64,000 nucleotides of DNA. Source: Picosynechococcus sp. PCC 7117 (GTDB taxonomy: Bacteria > Cyanobacteriota > Cyanobacteriia > Cyanobacteriales > MRBY01). The stretch is taken from NCBI RefSeq assembly GCF_001693275.1, contig NZ_CP016477.1, forward strand, positions 2,604,001-2,668,000, written 5' to 3'. The notes under the pieces were generated by a model, which saw nothing but the letters and a program-made list of their open reading frames with translations, had not been told where the DNA came from and did not search any database. Made by a program: the position numbers and the translations under genes. Below, one piece after another: positions 36,948 through 47,178 of this stretch (its first letter is position 1; every line of letters starts with the position of its first letter).

Positions 36948-38264
36948 TTAATCGAATTCAAGTTGTAAGCCAGCACCAAAACCAAAGGTATTTCGATTGA
37001 TCCCCCAACCTGCCGTAACACTAAAATCAATAACTGTTTTTTCTAGCGCTTCGTCGGGATCTGTAAAACGAAAGATTGCGCCAGCCGCAACAGCAGACTC
37101 TCCTTCAAAATTACCAAATCCCATGCCGAAAGAATATTTCTTGCCATAACTTAAACCACGAGTAGCATTGATCATGGCATAACCCATGGCAATACCGGAA
37201 CGATTATCCAGGATTTCCTGTCTGTTCTGCTCAATTTGGTCTCTGTTGTTTTCAATCTTGCCATAGATGTTGTTAAGTGTTTCTTGATCGACTGCACCAG
37301 TCGCACCTGTAGGGCCAGTGGGGCCAGTATCGCCAGTGGTACCGGTCGCACCCGTAGCACCTTGAATACCCTGTTCACCTTGTTGACCTTGAGGGCCAGT
37401 GGGGCCAGTATCGCCAGTGGCACCGGTCGCACCCGTAGCACCTTGAATACCCTGTTCACCTTGTTGACCTTGAGGGCCAGTGGGGCCAGTATCGCCAGTG
37501 GCACCGGTCGCACCCGTAGCACCTTGAATACCCTGTTCACCTTGTTGACCCTGGGGGCCAGTGGGGCCAGTATCGCCAGTGGTACCGGTCGCACCCGTAG
37601 CACCTTGAATACCCTGTTCACCTTGTTGACCTTGAGGGCCAGTGGGGCCAGTATCGCCAGTGGCACCGGTCGCACCCGTAGCACCTTGAATACCCTGTTC
37701 ACCTTGTTGACCTTGAGGGCCAGTGGGGCCAGTATCGCCAGTGGCACCGGTCGCACCCGTAGCACCTTGAATACCCTGTTCACCTTGTTGACCTTGAGGG
37801 CCAGTGGGGCCAGTATCGCCAGTGGCACCGGTCGCACCCGTAGCACCTTGAATACCCTGTTCACCTTGTTGACCTTGAGGGCCAGTGGGGCCAGTATCGC
37901 CAGTGGCACCGGTCGCACCCGTAGCACCTTGAATACCCTGTTCACCTTGTTGACCTTGAGGGCCAGTGGGGCCAGTATCGCCAGTGGCACCGGTCGCACC
38001 CGTAGCACCATCGAGATCACAAAAAGCTTGTCCTTGAATATTCCCAGCTTGATTGGGTTGTTCAACTTGAGTTACTTCAAAAACCCCATCATTATCTGTA
38101 TCTGCGACATCGAAACACGTTGCTTCTTGACCTATTGTCTGTGCCATTATTGAGGATCTTTCTCGAAACGTTCCAGGAAGCAATGACTGTACAAAGTTTA
38201 AAACTACACCTGCAGAGGCATATAAAACAATTAATGAAAGCTTAGATTTTTTTGTAGACTGCAT
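36948..38264 (-). CDS. Collagen-like surface protein with YadA-type C-terminal anchor
   Basis: A 438-residue putative outer-membrane fibre. Residues 1-~40 are a long signal-like N-terminus. Residues 46-85 form a small head with two Cys (50, 82) and a D-T-D-N-D-G calcium-loop-like motif. Residues 86-325 are an unbroken Gly-X-Y run of 80 triplets: eight copies of a 27-residue unit (three GAT, then [18 protein letters not shown]) plus a partial ninth. Residues ~345-365 are three heptads with Ile at a and Asn at d (I-E-N-N, I-E-Q-N, I-L-D-N). The last ~75 residues are Gly/Phe-rich beta-strands (M-G-F-G-N-F, F-R-F-T-D-P, T-A-G-W-G-I-N) ending L-E-F-D. The layout matches trimeric autotransporters. 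Function (adhesion, sheath) is inferred. Confidence 0.82.
   Translation of the reverse strand: MQSTKKSKLSLIVLYASAGVVLNFVQSLLPGTFRERSSIMAQTIGQEATCFDVADTDNDGVFEVTQVEQPNQAGNIQGQAFCDLDGATGATGATGDTGPTGPQGQQGEQGIQGATGATGATGDTGPTGPQGQQGEQGIQGATGATGATGDTGPTGPQGQQGEQGIQGATGATGATGDTGPTGPQGQQGEQGIQGATGATGATGDTGPTGPQGQQGEQGIQGATGATGTTGDTGPTGPQGQQGEQGIQGATGATGATGDTGPTGPQGQQGEQGIQGATGATGATGDTGPTGPQGQQGEQGIQGATGATGTTGDTGPTGPTGATGAVDQETLNNIYGKIENNRDQIEQNRQEILDNRSGIAMGYAMINATRGLSYGKKYSFGMGFGNFEGESAVAAGAIFRFTDPDEALEKTVIDFSVTAGWGINRNTFGFGAGLQLEFD
37290..38009 (-). repeat. Tandem 81-bp repeats encoding the collagen stalk
   Basis: Eight full 81-bp units (37362-38009) plus a partial unit encode the Gly-X-Y region. 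Copies are nearly identical at DNA level; differences are a GCA/GTA swap that turns one GAT into GTT (two units) and a CTTGAG/CTGGGG variant. Such arrays can change copy number by slippage or recombination in steps of 27 residues. Confidence 0.95.
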
Positions 38265-38747
38265 ATTATCTAAAAGTGTTTATGGCTTTAATGGTTTGGC
38301 AAAACTGCTTAAGTTCTCGTGCTTTTAAATCCTCTAAATAATATTAATTTAAATCAATATTGCAACCCTGTGTAAATTTATATAAAGCACTCCATAAAAC
38401 ACGATAATGCTCGAATTCTTCATGGTTTCTTCATATAAGCTTTATGTGTTTTTTATATAGTCAAGAAAACTGATAGAGACTTTATGGACTTTATGACTTC
38501 TGGGATTAAAAATTATGGTACATGGCAAAAAAAACGGAGTTTTTTTCTAAATGCATTTTGTCAATGCGTTATTTGTCGCGATTTTAGGGTGCTCAGTGTA
38601 AGCTTTAAATTGCCAATTTTTGATCTCATGCATACAGTTTTGCTATTTACTAGCCAATATCTACGATGTGATATGACAAAGTCATTTCGCGTACCCCAAG
38701 CTTGAAATCAGGTTTAATAGAAAGGCTTCAGCTATTTCACGGAAATT
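38265..38747. other. Gene-free AT-rich stretch upstream of the collagen-like gene
   Basis: No supportable gene. A 73-codon plus-strand frame at 38484-38705 has no recognisable features. The stretch is AT-rich and lacks HIP1. It must contain the promoter of the collagen-like gene (minus strand) and of the oxoprolinase gene (plus strand). Confidence 0.45.
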
Positions 38748-41700
38748 ATGGGCGCAAGTAACCTTCCACAACAATCGCGCTGGCAATTTTGGATTGATCG
38801 AGGTGGCACCTTTACGGATATCGTCGCAAAACGCCCCGATGGCGGGCTGGTTACCCATAAGTTGCTGTCAGAAAATCCAGAATGTTACCCCGATGCGCCG
38901 GTGCAGGGTATCCGGAATTTATTGGGTCTCAGTCCGGATCAATCGATCCCCACTGAAAATATTGAAGTGATCAAAATGGGGACGACGGTGGCGACCAATG
39001 CCCTCCTGGAACGGAAAGGCGATCGCCTAGTTCTCGTGATCACCCAGGGCTTTCGGGATGCGTTGCGTATTGGTTATCAACATCGCCCGGATATTTTTGC
39101 CCTAGAGATTAAACTGCCGGAGATGCTCTATGAACAGGTGATCGAAGCGCCGGAACGAGTCGATGCCCAAGGCAATATTTTGCAGCCATTGGATCTCGAT
39201 CAAGTACGGCAGGATTTACAAAACGCTTTTGATGCGGGGATTCGCAGTTGTGGCGTGGTGTTGATGCATGGCTACCGTTACCCTGACCACGAACGAAAAA
39301 TTGGGGCGATCGCCAAAGAAATTGGGTTTACGCAAATTTCCCTATCCCATGCAGTCAGCCCGTTGATGAAGCTGGTCAGTCGGGGCGATACGACGATGGT
39401 AGATGGTTATTTATCGCCAATTTTGCGCCGCTATGTGGATCAGGTGGCGGGTTATCTCCAAGCCGAGAGCCAGGGGCCAAAGCTGATGTTTATGCAGTCC
39501 AATGGGGGATTAGCCGAGGCGACGCAATTTCAAGGGAAAGACAGCATTCTCTCCGGGCCAGCGGGGGGCATTGTCGGCGCGGTAAAAACCTGTGCGATCG
39601 CCGGCTTTGAGAAAATTATCACTTTTGACATGGGGGGCACCTCCACCGATGTTGCCCACTACGATGGTAGCTACGAACGCAGCTTTGAAACGGAAATTGC
39701 TGGGGTACGTTTGAAAACACCGATGATGGCGATCCACACTGTCGCGGCGGGGGGCGGTTCCCTAGTGCAATACGACGGCGCACGGTTTCGGGTCGGGCCA
39801 GAATCTGCCGGGGCGCATCCGGGGCCAGCCTGTTACGGCAAAGGGGGGCCACTGACGGTCACCGATTGCAATGTGCTGTTGGGAAAAATTCAGCCAGCTT
39901 TCTTTCCGCAGGTTTTTGGCTCAGACGGCAAAGCCCCCCTAGATCGCGTCATTGTTACAGAGAAGTTCCAAGCCCTCGCTGAAAATTTAGCGCAAGAGCC
40001 CGCCGAGATTGCCGCTGGTTTTTTGGCGATCGCCGTGGAGAATATGAGTAACGCAATCAAGCAAATTTCCCTGCAACGGGGCCACGATGTGAGTGACTAT
40101 GCCCTCTGCTGTTTTGGTGGGGCTGGGGGACAACACGCCTGTGCGATCGCCGACACCTTGGGGATTAAAACCATCGTGATCCATCCCTTTGCGGGGGTAC
40201 TGTCCGCCTATGGCATTGGTTTGGCCGAAATTCGCATCTTAAAGGAAAAAGCCATTGAAAAGGTTTTAGCAGTAGATCTTTTCCCTGAACTAGAAGCAGA
40301 ATTCCGGCAACTTAAGCACCAGGCCACCGGGGAACTTAGTCAGCAACATCCCCCAAGCCAAGCCGAAATTTTTGAGGAACGGAAAGCCCATCTCAAATAC
40401 CAGGGCACCGACTCGACGTTAATTGTCACCTTCGCTGATCAAAAAACCATGGTGGCAGAGTTTTCCGCCCTCCACCAACAACGCTATGGGTTTACTCTGC
40501 CCGACAAGGCACTGATCGTCGAATCCATTAGCCTAGAACTCATTTGCGAAACCCAAGCCGCGACGGAAACGCCCCATCCCCAACGCACTGCTGGCCCTGT
40601 AAAACCGATGGAAACAATTGCGATGTACAGCGGTGGTCAATGGCAACAAACCCCCGTTTATGACCGCGCGACCCTCCAGCCCGGTGATGTTATTCCCAGT
40701 CCTGCCCTAATCATCGAAAAAACTGGCACAAACGTCATTGAACCCGGTTGGCAAGGCCGCTTAAATGAATACAATCACTTGATCCTCGAAAAAGTCAGTG
40801 ACATCTCTCAGGAAATTACACTTGTAGCCACAGATTTCCGTCAACCAGATCCCGTCACCCTCGAAATTTTTAATAATCTCTTCCGGGCGATCGCCGAACA
40901 GATGGGCGTGACCCTGCAAAACACCAGTTACTCGGTCAATATCAAAGAACGCCTCGATTTTTCCTGCGCGATTTTCGATCCCCAGGGTCACCTCGTCGCC
41001 AACGCCCCTCACATTCCTGTCCACCTCGGCTCCATGAGTGAGAGCGTTTACAGCTTGATCCAGGCCCACGGAACGCACCTCCAACCCGGAGATGTGTATA
41101 TGTCGAATAACCCCTACAATGGCGGCACCCATTTACCCGACGTGACGGTGATTACGCCTGTTTTCGCGCCGGGACAAGGGGAAAATACTCAGGCTAAACC
41201 TTTATTTTTCGTTGCGTCTCGCGGTCACCATGCCGATCTAGGGGGGATTACACCGGGGTCGATGCCGCCCCAAAGCACCCAGATCCAGGAAGAAGGGATT
41301 TTAATCGACAATGTTTGCCTTGTGAAACAGGGGAAATTCCAAACGGAAACTGTGGCGCAATTGTTCACGGACGCGGTTTATCCCGTGCGCAATTTAACGC
41401 AGAATTTAGCGGATCTCCAGGCGCAAATTGCCGCCAACGAAAAAGGACTCCAGGAACTGCAACGGCTGGTGCGCCATTACGGTCAGGGGATGGTTTTGGC
41501 CTATATGCAGCACGTGCAAGATAACGCCGAACAAGCGGTCAAACAGCAGCTTCAACGACTCCGGGATGGAGAATTTACCGTCAATCTAGACAATGGCGAT
41601 CGCCTCCAGGTCAGCATCCAAATTAATCACGAGCAGCAAACGGCCACGGTGGATTTTACCGGCACTGCCCCCCAATCGAAGACGAATTTTAACGCCCCGA

Positions 41701-42392
41701 AAGCCGTAACCCAAGCGGCGGTGTTGTACGTTTTTCGGAGCCTAGTACAGGACGATATCCCGCTAAATTATGGTTGTCTAAAGCCGATCAAAGTCATTAT
41801 TCCTCCAGGCTGTCTGCTCAATCCCCAATATCCGGCAGCGGTGGTGGCGGGCAATGTGGAGGTATCCCAGAATATTACCGATTGTTTGTATGGCGCTTTG
41901 GGGGTGATGGCGGCTTCCCAGGGAACAATGAACAACTTCACCTTTGGGAATGCCCAGTATCAATATTACGAAACCATCTGCGGCGGCTCCGGCGCTGGCC
42001 CAAATTTCCACGGGACGGATGCGGTGCAAACCCACATGACCAATTCTCGCCTGACGGATCCAGAGGTCTTGGAATGGCGTTTCCCGGTGCTCCTAGAAGA
42101 ATTTTCCATCCGTAAAAATAGTGGTGGCCCAGGAGAATTTCATGGCGGCAATGGCATGATCCGTCGCTTGCAATTTCGGAAACCAATGACCGCAGCGATC
42201 TTGTCCAGTCGGCGATTAGTAGAACCCTTTGGGCTAGAGGGGGGCTTACCGGGCGCTTGTGGGGAAAATAAAGTGATCCGCAGCGATGGCACTGAAACAA
42301 TATTGCCCAGTACCGTTGAAGTGGCGATGGAAAAAGGCGATCGCCTAGAAATCCAGACCCCTGGGGGGGGTGGCTATGGCTCCCCTAGTTAA
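38748..42392 (+). CDS. 5-oxoprolinase / hydantoinase A-B fusion
   Basis: A 1214-residue fused protein of the HyuA-HyuB type. The first ~690 residues are the ATP-dependent hydantoinase A/oxoprolinase part ([12 protein letters not shown] at the start, [19 protein letters not shown]). The remainder is the B part ([32 protein letters not shown]). Eukaryote-like 5-oxoprolinases have the same fusion and length. It would recycle 5-oxoproline to glutamate with ATP. It overlaps the 3' end of the opposite gene by 4 bases. Substrate not proven by sequence. Confidence 0.9.
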   Translation: MGASNLPQQSRWQFWIDRGGTFTDIVAKRPDGGLVTHKLLSENPECYPDAPVQGIRNLLGLSPDQSIPTENIEVIKMGTTVATNALLERKGDRLVLVITQGFRDALRIGYQHRPDIFALEIKLPEMLYEQVIEAPERVDAQGNILQPLDLDQVRQDLQNAFDAGIRSCGVVLMHGYRYPDHERKIGAIAKEIGFTQISLSHAVSPLMKLVSRGDTTMVDGYLSPILRRYVDQVAGYLQAESQGPKLMFMQSNGGLAEATQFQGKDSILSGPAGGIVGAVKTCAIAGFEKIITFDMGGTSTDVAHYDGSYERSFETEIAGVRLKTPMMAIHTVAAGGGSLVQYDGARFRVGPESAGAHPGPACYGKGGPLTVTDCNVLLGKIQPAFFPQVFGSDGKAPLDRVIVTEKFQALAENLAQEPAEIAAGFLAIAVENMSNAIKQISLQRGHDVSDYALCCFGGAGGQHACAIADTLGIKTIVIHPFAGVLSAYGIGLAEIRILKEKAIEKVLAVDLFPELEAEFRQLKHQATGELSQQHPPSQAEIFEERKAHLKYQGTDSTLIVTFADQKTMVAEFSALHQQRYGFTLPDKALIVESISLELICETQAATETPHPQRTAGPVKPMETIAMYSGGQWQQTPVYDRATLQPGDVIPSPALIIEKTGTNVIEPGWQGRLNEYNHLILEKVSDISQEITLVATDFRQPDPVTLEIFNNLFRAIAEQMGVTLQNTSYSVNIKERLDFSCAIFDPQGHLVANAPHIPVHLGSMSESVYSLIQAHGTHLQPGDVYMSNNPYNGGTHLPDVTVITPVFAPGQGENTQAKPLFFVASRGHHADLGGITPGSMPPQSTQIQEEGILIDNVCLVKQGKFQTETVAQLFTDAVYPVRNLTQNLADLQAQIAANEKGLQELQRLVRHYGQGMVLAYMQHVQDNAEQAVKQQLQRLRDGEFTVNLDNGDRLQVSIQINHEQQTATVDFTGTAPQSKTNFNAPKAVTQAAVLYVFRSLVQDDIPLNYGCLKPIKVIIPPGCLLNPQYPAAVVAGNVEVSQNITDCLYGALGVMAASQGTMNNFTFGNAQYQYYETICGGSGAGPNFHGTDAVQTHMTNSRLTDPEVLEWRFPVLLEEFSIRKNSGGPGEFHGGNGMIRRLQFRKPMTAAILSSRRLVEPFGLEGGLPGACGENKVIRSDGTETILPSTVEVAMEKGDRLEIQTPGGGGYGSPS

Positions 42393-43930
42393 ATGCCCTT
42401 CGCCCCGGTAATTTTCGTCTGATCGTTCACGTAGGCAAAATAAAACTTTGTGCCACTGAGATCGGTTTCGCGTAGGTTACTCCCCAGAAAGCTGGTGTTG
42501 TGGAGCACCGCATCCTGGAAATTACTGCCACTGAGGTCTGCCTGGTCGAAATTGGTATTTTGCAGGCGGGTATTGCTGAAATTTGACTTGGGAAAAACCG
42601 TTTCGATGCAGGTGGCACAGGACAAATCTGCCCCAGAAAAATCAATGCTGCCCTGGTAATAGGGATATTTTTTGCTGCCTTGGGTGGCACTGCCATTGAG
42701 GTTCGTGCCGCAGAGCCGCGCGCCGATAAATTTAACGTTCGACAAATTGGCATTGGCCAACTCCATTCGCTCCAGATTCCCCTGGGAAAAGTCCGCATCT
42801 ACCAACACCGCTCCTTCCCATTGACTGTTAGTAAATGTCGTTGCCGTAAAGTTGCCTTTTTTGCCGTTGGTTTGGTTGAGGATCGCCCCCGCAAAGCTCG
42901 CCTGGAGACAGTTGGTTTCTCCCAGATTGCCCCCGCACCAATGCACATTCTGGAGATTTGCCCCCTGAAAGTTGGCGCGGTAAGCATTGGCCTGATTGAG
43001 GGTTGCAGCGGTTAAATTGGCTTGGTTGAAATCAGCGTTCACTAGACAGCTATCCGTTAAGTTAGCTTCTGTCAGATCTGCTTGGCTAAAGTTAGCCAAC
43101 TCACCGTTGATACCTGTTAAATTCGCTTGCATCAGTTGGGCCTGGCTTAAATTTGTGCCTCCTAGGTTCGCCTGACTCAGATCGGCCCCTCGTAAATTGA
43201 CCCCCTGCAAATTGGTCTGACTGAGATCCATGCCGCTCAAATCAGCACCGGCGAGGTCGGGTAAATAGGTTTCATATTCCCGGAATTGGTTCCAGGCTTT
43301 GATGCCAGCTTCCCCGGCTTTGAGGAGTTGGATCGCGCGCTTAGTGCTGATCAGGTTAGATGACTCCTGGGGCGCTTCACTATCGGGCGGATGTTGGGTA
43401 GTCTTTTTTTGTTTGGCTGTTTTTTCAAAGTGAGCAAGAAGTTGTTGGATCTGCTGTTTGATACGGGGTGAGTGCACCACCGATAGGGCTAATTCGAGAT
43501 AGGTTTTAATTTCTGGGGCGATCGCCACCGGATTATTGTCGAGCAACTGGCGGCTGTAGAGCATTAAAACTTCGCCATAGAGATCGGCGCATTGGGGATC
43601 GGTAGGAAATTGCCCGTAGAGACCCTGGGCCTGGGCGATCGCCGCCTGGAAATTTTGTTGATCCCGGAGTTGCCGGACTGTGCGCAATCGATCTGCTTTT
43701 TCAGTGCCTTGGAGGTCTTGGTTATATTTTTGTCGCTGTTCTGGATTAGATAAAATTTCGTAAATCTGATTGAGTTCCTTAAAGTCTTCCTCCGCTTGTT
43801 TCCGTTGGTCGGCGGGGGTATTGATCGTCAGGGTGTCTGGGTGGAGGGCGATCGCCTTGCGTCGGTAGGCCGTTTTAATTTCCCGTTGGTTGGCCGTAAT
43901 CTGAATCCCCAAAATCTCGTAATAATTCAT
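42389..43930 (-). CDS. J-domain/pentapeptide-repeat fusion protein
   Basis: A 513-residue protein. Residues 1-70 are a DnaJ J-domain (Y-Y-E-I-L-G-I, A-L-H-P-D-T with the HPD motif, [11 protein letters not shown]). A helical linker (~75-190) with a Lys/Gln-rich part follows. From ~220 to the end more than fifty pentapeptide A-[DN]-L-x-x repeats occur ([15 protein letters not shown]), forming a right-handed quadrilateral beta-helix. J-domains recruit DnaK, so the repeat domain may be a client-binding or structural arm. Such fusions are seen in cyanobacteria; function unknown. Confidence 0.88.
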   Translation of the reverse strand: MNYYEILGIQITANQREIKTAYRRKAIALHPDTLTINTPADQRKQAEEDFKELNQIYEILSNPEQRQKYNQDLQGTEKADRLRTVRQLRDQQNFQAAIAQAQGLYGQFPTDPQCADLYGEVLMLYSRQLLDNNPVAIAPEIKTYLELALSVVHSPRIKQQIQQLLAHFEKTAKQKKTTQHPPDSEAPQESSNLISTKRAIQLLKAGEAGIKAWNQFREYETYLPDLAGADLSGMDLSQTNLQGVNLRGADLSQANLGGTNLSQAQLMQANLTGINGELANFSQADLTEANLTDSCLVNADFNQANLTAATLNQANAYRANFQGANLQNVHWCGGNLGETNCLQASFAGAILNQTNGKKGNFTATTFTNSQWEGAVLVDADFSQGNLERMELANANLSNVKFIGARLCGTNLNGSATQGSKKYPYYQGSIDFSGADLSCATCIETVFPKSNFSNTRLQNTNFDQADLSGSNFQDAVLHNTSFLGSNLRETDLSGTKFYFAYVNDQTKITGAKGI

Positions 43931-44123
43931 AAGTGCCCTGCTGCGACCGATGATTTTCTATCCTAGTGCCCACCCTTTAACCCGTCGCAACGGTGCCGTG
44001 ATTTATCAACTAAACGTTAAAAATATTTATGCTTGGATACGCAATCGTTATGATCTGAAGGAGTGACAAATAACCCAATCTTTTTTGAATCACCTCATTT
44101 TTACTGCTGTTCCGTAGCCCCCG

Positions 44124-45305
44124 ATGCCCCACCAACCCCTACCGATCCAAACCGAAAAACCCGTTTATTCTTGGGCTGGCCATGATTTAGCCTCCCAGGA
44201 ACTGCAAATGGCGAAAAATGTGGCCTCGCTGCCGTTTGTGTTTAAACACGTTTCCCTGATGCCCGACGTTCACCTAGGGAAAGGAGCCTTGGTGGGTTCT
44301 GTCATTGCCACAAAAGATGCCATCATTCCTGCGGCGGTGGGGGTCGATATTGGTTGTGGCATGGCCGCCCTCAAATTGCCCTTTAAAGGCGATCGCCTCG
44401 ACGGCAAACTTAAGCAAATCCGCAAAGACCTCGAAGCCATTATTCCCGTTGGTTTTGAAGAAAACAAAGACGTTGATAAAACGGTGAGTAATTGGGGCGG
44501 CTGGCAAAACTTTAAAGATCTCCACCGGGGCGTGAAAAACCTCGAAAGCAAAGCCCTCAAACAAATGGGTTCCCTCGGTGGCGGCAATCATTTCATTGAG
44601 GTGTGCCTCGATGAAGAAAATAATGTGTGGTTAATGCTCCACTCCGGTTCGCGGCATATTGGCAACAAACTTGCCCAATGTCACATTGGCACCGCCAAGG
44701 ATCTTCTGAAACTCGCGGAAACTAAAGTACCAGATCCCGATCTCGCTTATTTCGTGAAAGGTACGCCGGAATTTGAAGCCTATTGGCGCGATCTCCAATG
44801 GGCTCAAAATTATGCTCATTTCAATCGCGATGTGATGCTGGCGCGGTTTAAAAAGGTCATCGAAAAACATCTCGCTGGTGGCAAACCAACAAAAGCCTTG
44901 ATGGTTGTGAATTGCCATCACAACTATGCCGAACAAGAAACCCATTTCGACGAAGAGATTTACGTCACCCGTAAAGGGGCAGTGCGGGCACGCCAGGAAG
45001 ACTACGGTATTATTCCCGGTTCCATGGGCGCAAAATCCTACATCGTTAAGGGCAAAGGCAACGTGATGAGCTATTGTTCCTGTAGCCACGGTGCGGGCCG
45101 TTTAATGTCGCGGGCCAAAGCTAAAAAAACCTTTACCTTAGATGACTTGGTGGCCCAAACGGCTGGGGTTGAATGTCGCAAAGATACCGGCATCATCGAC
45201 GAAATTCCCGCCGCCTACAAACCCATCGAACAGGTGATGGCGAAACAGGCAGATTTGGTGGAAGTTGTCGCCACCCTGAAACAAGTGATTTGCATCAAGG
45301 GCTAG
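44124..45305 (+). CDS. rtcB: RtcB-family RNA ligase
   Basis: A 393-residue RtcB protein, which ligates 3'-phosphate (or 2',3'-cyclic phosphate) and 5'-OH RNA ends with GTP and Mn. Metal-site and GMP motifs are present: [19 protein letters not shown] with the Mn-binding Cys, [26 protein letters not shown] and C-S-H-G-A-G-R. It belongs to the shorter bacterial branch. No RtcA or RtcR is adjacent. Its role is probably RNA repair. Confidence 0.93.
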   Translation: MPHQPLPIQTEKPVYSWAGHDLASQELQMAKNVASLPFVFKHVSLMPDVHLGKGALVGSVIATKDAIIPAAVGVDIGCGMAALKLPFKGDRLDGKLKQIRKDLEAIIPVGFEENKDVDKTVSNWGGWQNFKDLHRGVKNLESKALKQMGSLGGGNHFIEVCLDEENNVWLMLHSGSRHIGNKLAQCHIGTAKDLLKLAETKVPDPDLAYFVKGTPEFEAYWRDLQWAQNYAHFNRDVMLARFKKVIEKHLAGGKPTKALMVVNCHHNYAEQETHFDEEIYVTRKGAVRARQEDYGIIPGSMGAKSYIVKGKGNVMSYCSCSHGAGRLMSRAKAKKTFTLDDLVAQTAGVECRKDTGIIDEIPAAYKPIEQVMAKQADLVEVVATLKQVICIKG

Positions 45306-46213
45306 TGAAAAGGCGACATCGGAAACTGACTGAGGTAGTCCGACGCGACGATCATCGAGCCAATGCCATCGTTGGTAAAGATTTCAAGGAGGAGAGCATG
45401 GGGGATCCGCCCGTCGATAATGTGGGCTGCTTTAACGCCTTGGGCCAGCGATCGCACACAACAGGTCACCTTGGGAATCATTCCCCCGGACACAACACCT
45501 TGATCAATTAACTCCCGCGCCTGCTGCAGATTCAAGCGGGGAATCAAGGTTGCGGGATTATGGTAATCCTCTAGAATGCCAGGGGTATCGGTGAGTAGGA
45601 TCAGCTTTTCAGCACTAAGGGCGGCGGCTAGCTCCCCGGCGACGGTATCGGCATTGATATTGTGGGCTTGACCTGTTTCATCGGCAGCCACGCTGGAAAT
45701 GACGGGCACATAGCCATTTTCCACGAGGGATTGAATCAATTTGGTATCAATGGTGGTCACTTCCCCGACAAAACCAACCCCTTCTTTCCCGACATGGCGG
45801 GCTTGGATCATATTGCCATCTTTGCCACAGAGGCCCACGGCAGCGCCACCTTCTTGGTTGATTAAGGAAACAATTTCTTTATTCACCCGACCGACGAGCA
45901 CCATTTCCACCACATCCATGGTGTCGGCATCGGTAACTCGCAGGCCATCTTTAAACTGGGGTTCGATGTTTAATTTAGCCAGCCAGGTATTAATCTCTGG
46001 GCCACCGCCATGGACAACAATCGGCCGCATACCGATACAAGAGAGAAAGACAATGTCGCGAATCACTTTATCTTTGAGGGTGCTGTCTTTCATCGCGGCG
46101 CCACCATATTTCACCACAATGGTACGCCCCGCAAATTGTTGCATATAAGGGAGGGCTTCGCTGAGGATGCGGACGCGGGTGGCTTCGACTTCTCTGATGT
46201 ATTCGCTTTCCAT
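45302..46213 (-). CDS. argB: Acetylglutamate kinase
   Basis: A 303-residue amino-acid kinase catalysing the second, usually controlling step of arginine synthesis. V-V-K-Y-G-G-A-A-M is the ATP/Lys motif, V-H-G-G-G-P-E-I-N the substrate loop, and D-T-P-G-I-L-E-D follows. The N-terminal helix ([14 protein letters not shown]) is the type found in arginine-feedback-sensitive, PII-binding cyanobacterial NAGK. The end overlaps rtcB by 4 bases, convergent. Confidence 0.98.
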   Translation of the reverse strand: MESEYIREVEATRVRILSEALPYMQQFAGRTIVVKYGGAAMKDSTLKDKVIRDIVFLSCIGMRPIVVHGGGPEINTWLAKLNIEPQFKDGLRVTDADTMDVVEMVLVGRVNKEIVSLINQEGGAAVGLCGKDGNMIQARHVGKEGVGFVGEVTTIDTKLIQSLVENGYVPVISSVAADETGQAHNINADTVAGELAAALSAEKLILLTDTPGILEDYHNPATLIPRLNLQQARELIDQGVVSGGMIPKVTCCVRSLAQGVKAAHIIDGRIPHALLLEIFTNDGIGSMIVASDYLSQFPMSPFH

Positions 46214-46348
46214 GAATTGTTGTCGTTTCTAGGGATGGACTGAGCCCGGTGATGTGGCTCGACATGGGTCGGTATTGTACGGGATCGGCGATCGCCCCAT
46301 TTGTTCCCGATTAGCATTTTTAACGAATTTTTAGGTTTGGGTCTTAAT

Positions 46349-46909
46349 TCAAGGGCGATCGCCAATAAATTCTGGCGGTTTCCGCAGCACCGAAGGAATT
46401 TGGGCGATGATGTCCTCTGCCACGGCCCGGGGGGGACGATTGCCGGGAATTTGGATATGTAAATCTGCCTCCGCATAACGCGATCGCCGCTGTTGGAGCA
46501 GTTGCGTTAATTTGCGCTCAAGATCAACATTTTGCAAAAGGGGGCGCGACGTATCACTCCGCAGCCGTTCTACCAAGATTGGCACTGGCACATCCAGCCA
46601 AATGGTCAAACCCTGGCGCAGATAATACCAATTGGCCTGGGACACCACAATACCGCCCCCCGTCGCCACCACCGTCCGGGTTTGTACCGCGATTTGCTTG
46701 AGGACTTGGGTTTCGAGTTTGCGAAATTCCGCCTCTCCCATCTCGGCAAAAATCTCACTGATCGACTGCTTTGCTAGGGTTTCAATGATGCTGTCCGAAT
46801 CCAAACTGCGGTAATTCATCAACTCCGCAATAATTTCTGCGAGGGTACTTTTCCCCGTGCCCATCATGCCGATGAGATAAATATTTAAACCTTTGAGCAA
46901 ATCATCCAT
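46349..46909 (-). CDS. aroK: Shikimate kinase
   Basis: A 186-residue P-loop kinase that phosphorylates shikimate for aromatic synthesis. Walker A is G-M-M-G-T-G-K-S-T, the substrate site is D-S-D (S-L-D-S-D) and the G-G-G motif is in V-A-T-G-G-G-I-V. The LID has the R-P-L-L element. Length is normal. aroQ, another shikimate-pathway gene, lies about 6 kb away. Confidence 0.96.
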   Translation of the reverse strand: MDDLLKGLNIYLIGMMGTGKSTLAEIIAELMNYRSLDSDSIIETLAKQSISEIFAEMGEAEFRKLETQVLKQIAVQTRTVVATGGGIVVSQANWYYLRQGLTIWLDVPVPILVERLRSDTSRPLLQNVDLERKLTQLLQQRRSRYAEADLHIQIPGNRPPRAVAEDIIAQIPSVLRKPPEFIGDRP

Positions 46910-46965
46910 GGATTAGCGAGTCCAAACCGACAGACAACCATCATAAAGGGTTTTTTCCCACTGCC

Positions 46966-47175
46966 CTAACGACGAGAGCCGAGGGGAATTAAACTGCCCA
47001 AAATCAGACCCAGCCCGACCCCAATGGCGAGTAAGATGCCGAAGGGTAAACGCACCGATTGCCACAGAAGAAAGCGGATCGACACCAGTTCAATATTTTG
47101 GATTGACACCACCGCCACCACCACCATCACAGCGGCAAGGAGAGACATGGCAATCAAGCGGCCTAGGGTCTGCAT
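46966..47175 (-). CDS. Small LapA-domain membrane protein
   Basis: A 69-residue protein with two hydrophobic segments (~8-25 and ~43-62) separated by V-S-I-Q-N-I-E-L-V-S-I-R-F-L, the hallmark of LapA-domain (DUF1049) proteins. In Proteobacteria LapA takes part in lipopolysaccharide assembly control; in cyanobacteria the role is unknown. The start lies 3 bases after the stop of the desaturase/dehydrogenase gene, so they share a transcript. Confidence 0.75.
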   Translation of the reverse strand: MQTLGRLIAMSLLAAVMVVVAVVSIQNIELVSIRFLLWQSVRLPFGILLAIGVGLGLILGSLIPLGSRR

Positions 47176-47178
47176 GGG

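Noticed and set aside
37290-38009. Possible CRISPR array because of regular repeats
   Set aside because: Units are contiguous, coding and have no unique spacers; same for 57661-57912. No cas genes are present.
37236-38153. A 305-codon plus-strand repeat frame opposite the collagen-like gene
   Set aside because: It is the antisense reading of the 81-bp repeats. It has no ribosome site or signal peptide, and the minus-strand frame explains the region fully.
38484-38705. A 73-codon frame upstream of the oxoprolinase gene
   Set aside because: No homology signs, no ribosome site, in the promoter region of flanking genes.
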